The notes beneath the pieces are model-generated. The model saw only the letters and a list, made by a program, of their open reading frames with translations. It was not told where the DNA came from and made no database searches. Below, in pieces: positions 5,410-5,891 of a stretch of 5,891 nt of DNA. Every line of letters begins with the position of its first letter. The first letter of the stretch is position 1. Source of the DNA: Desulfobacteraceae bacterium (lineage in GTDB: Bacteria; Desulfobacterota; Desulfobacteria; Desulfobacterales; Desulfobacteraceae); contig JAABSK010000183.1 in assembly GCA_011390435.1 (NCBI GenBank), positions 1-5,891 of the forward strand. Direction: 5' to 3'. Position numbers and translations under genes: made by a program.

Positions 5410-5891
5410 TTTGTTCTCCTTTCAGGTTGGCAGTTTTTATGGGGTTTTTTCTTTTAAGGTTAAACGCATATAATTCTATAGGATGACGGACCTTGATGGA
5501 TGATCCGGCTTTTCCCAGCATATCCGATATTTGCATCATACAGGCCGGGCACCCGGTGGAAACCGTTGTGCAGCCGGTATTTTCGACATTTTCCTGCTTG
5601 ATTTTTCCAATGGTGCTGGACAGGTCATAATGGTAGATATTAAAACTGCCGCCCATGCCGCAGCATTTATCAGAACCTGCCATTTCGTTCAATTTGCAGC
5701 CGGCCGCCGTGATGACCTTCCGGGGCTGGTCTGCCACACCCAGCGATTTTTTCAGGTGGCAGGGATCATGATAGGTCACAATCTCTTTTTCTGACCCTTC
5801 TAAAAGGGTATCAAGCGGTTCGATGCCCACCTGGTCCACCAGGAACTGGTTGATGTCCATGGTTTTTTCAGCCAGAACCGTCAGTTTTTGC
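5390..5891 (-). CDS. CCG-domain Fe-S oxidoreductase, GlcF/LutA/lactate dehydrogenase Fe-S subunit-like, C-terminal part
   Basis: The last 166 residues of a gene that runs off the right edge of the window; the frame is open through 5891, so the ATG at 5860 is internal. It contains one complete cysteine-rich CCG domain: YHDPCHLKKSLG, then DKCCGMGGSF, then STGCPACMMQI, followed by VRHPIELYAF. This pattern (Cys ... Cys-Cys-Gly ... Cys-x2-Cys) builds the Fe-S site in glycolate oxidase GlcF, LutA, GlpC and HdrB-type proteins; the VRHPIEL ending and short tail are most like GlcF and lactate-dehydrogenase Fe-S subunits. It would take electrons from a flavoprotein hydroxy-acid oxidase, which may be encoded just upstream, outside the window. 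The stop (TGA, 5390-5392) overlaps the SDR start by 20 nt. Any N-terminal ferredoxin domain is not visible, so full length and exact family remain open. Confidence 0.9.
   Translation of the reverse strand, partial: QKLTVLAEKTMDINQFLVDQVGIEPLDTLLEGSEKEIVTYHDPCHLKKSLGVADQPRKVITAAGCKLNEMAGSDKCCGMGGSFNIYHYDLSSTIGKIKQENVENTGCTTVSTGCPACMMQISDMLGKAGSSIKVRHPIELYAFNLKRKNPIKTANLKGEQNDNQRA

Overview
The window looks like chromosomal DNA of an anaerobic, metabolically versatile bacterium, most plausibly a sulfate-reducing Desulfobacterota (Desulfobacteraceae-like). This is an inference from the gene mix: a sigma-54 activator, a flavodoxin/ferredoxin fusion beside a soluble fumarate-reductase-like flavoprotein, a lactate/glycolate-oxidase-type CCG iron-sulfur protein, and the remnant of a corrinoid protein. 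No rRNA, tRNA, CRISPR array or complete insertion sequence was seen.

Layout. Positions 1-426 (+) hold the 3' end of a sigma-54-dependent regulator with a TyrR-type helix-turn-helix. Its last part contains a perfect 14-bp inverted repeat. Positions 427-905 hold no recognisable gene, only two 59-codon ORFs joined by an ATGA overlap. All remaining genes are on the minus strand. Read in the direction of transcription they are: the 3' end of a CCG-domain Fe-S oxidoreductase (5891-5390); a 3-hydroxybutyrate-dehydrogenase-like SDR overlapping it by 20 nt (5409-4573); a FadR/FCD-type GntR regulator (4472-3762) with its own candidate promoter; a truncated, stop-interrupted corrinoid-protein remnant (about 3756-3535); an EFR1-like flavodoxin + 2x[4Fe-4S] protein (3447-2599); and a 543-residue FAD flavoprotein of the SdhA/FrdA/NadB superfamily (2537-906).

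How they may work together. The first three minus-strand genes look like a hydroxy-acid oxidation module under a ligand-sensing GntR repressor or activator. The last two look like a separate redox pair in which the flavodoxin/ferredoxin protein passes electrons to or from the flavoprotein. That flavoprotein keeps the FAD-binding motifs and two of the dicarboxylate-site residues, but lacks the FAD-linking His, the catalytic Arg and one substrate His of true fumarate reductase, so its substrate is open. The corrinoid scar lies exactly between the two modules. This suggests a deletion or rearrangement junction, and hints that the redox pair once sat downstream of a corrinoid (methyl-transfer) gene.

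The best candidates for something new are the divergent flavoprotein/EFR1 pair and its possible link to corrinoid chemistry, the strong intragenic hairpin in the sigma-54 regulator, and the pair of overlapping small ORFs. None of these is proven by sequence reading alone.
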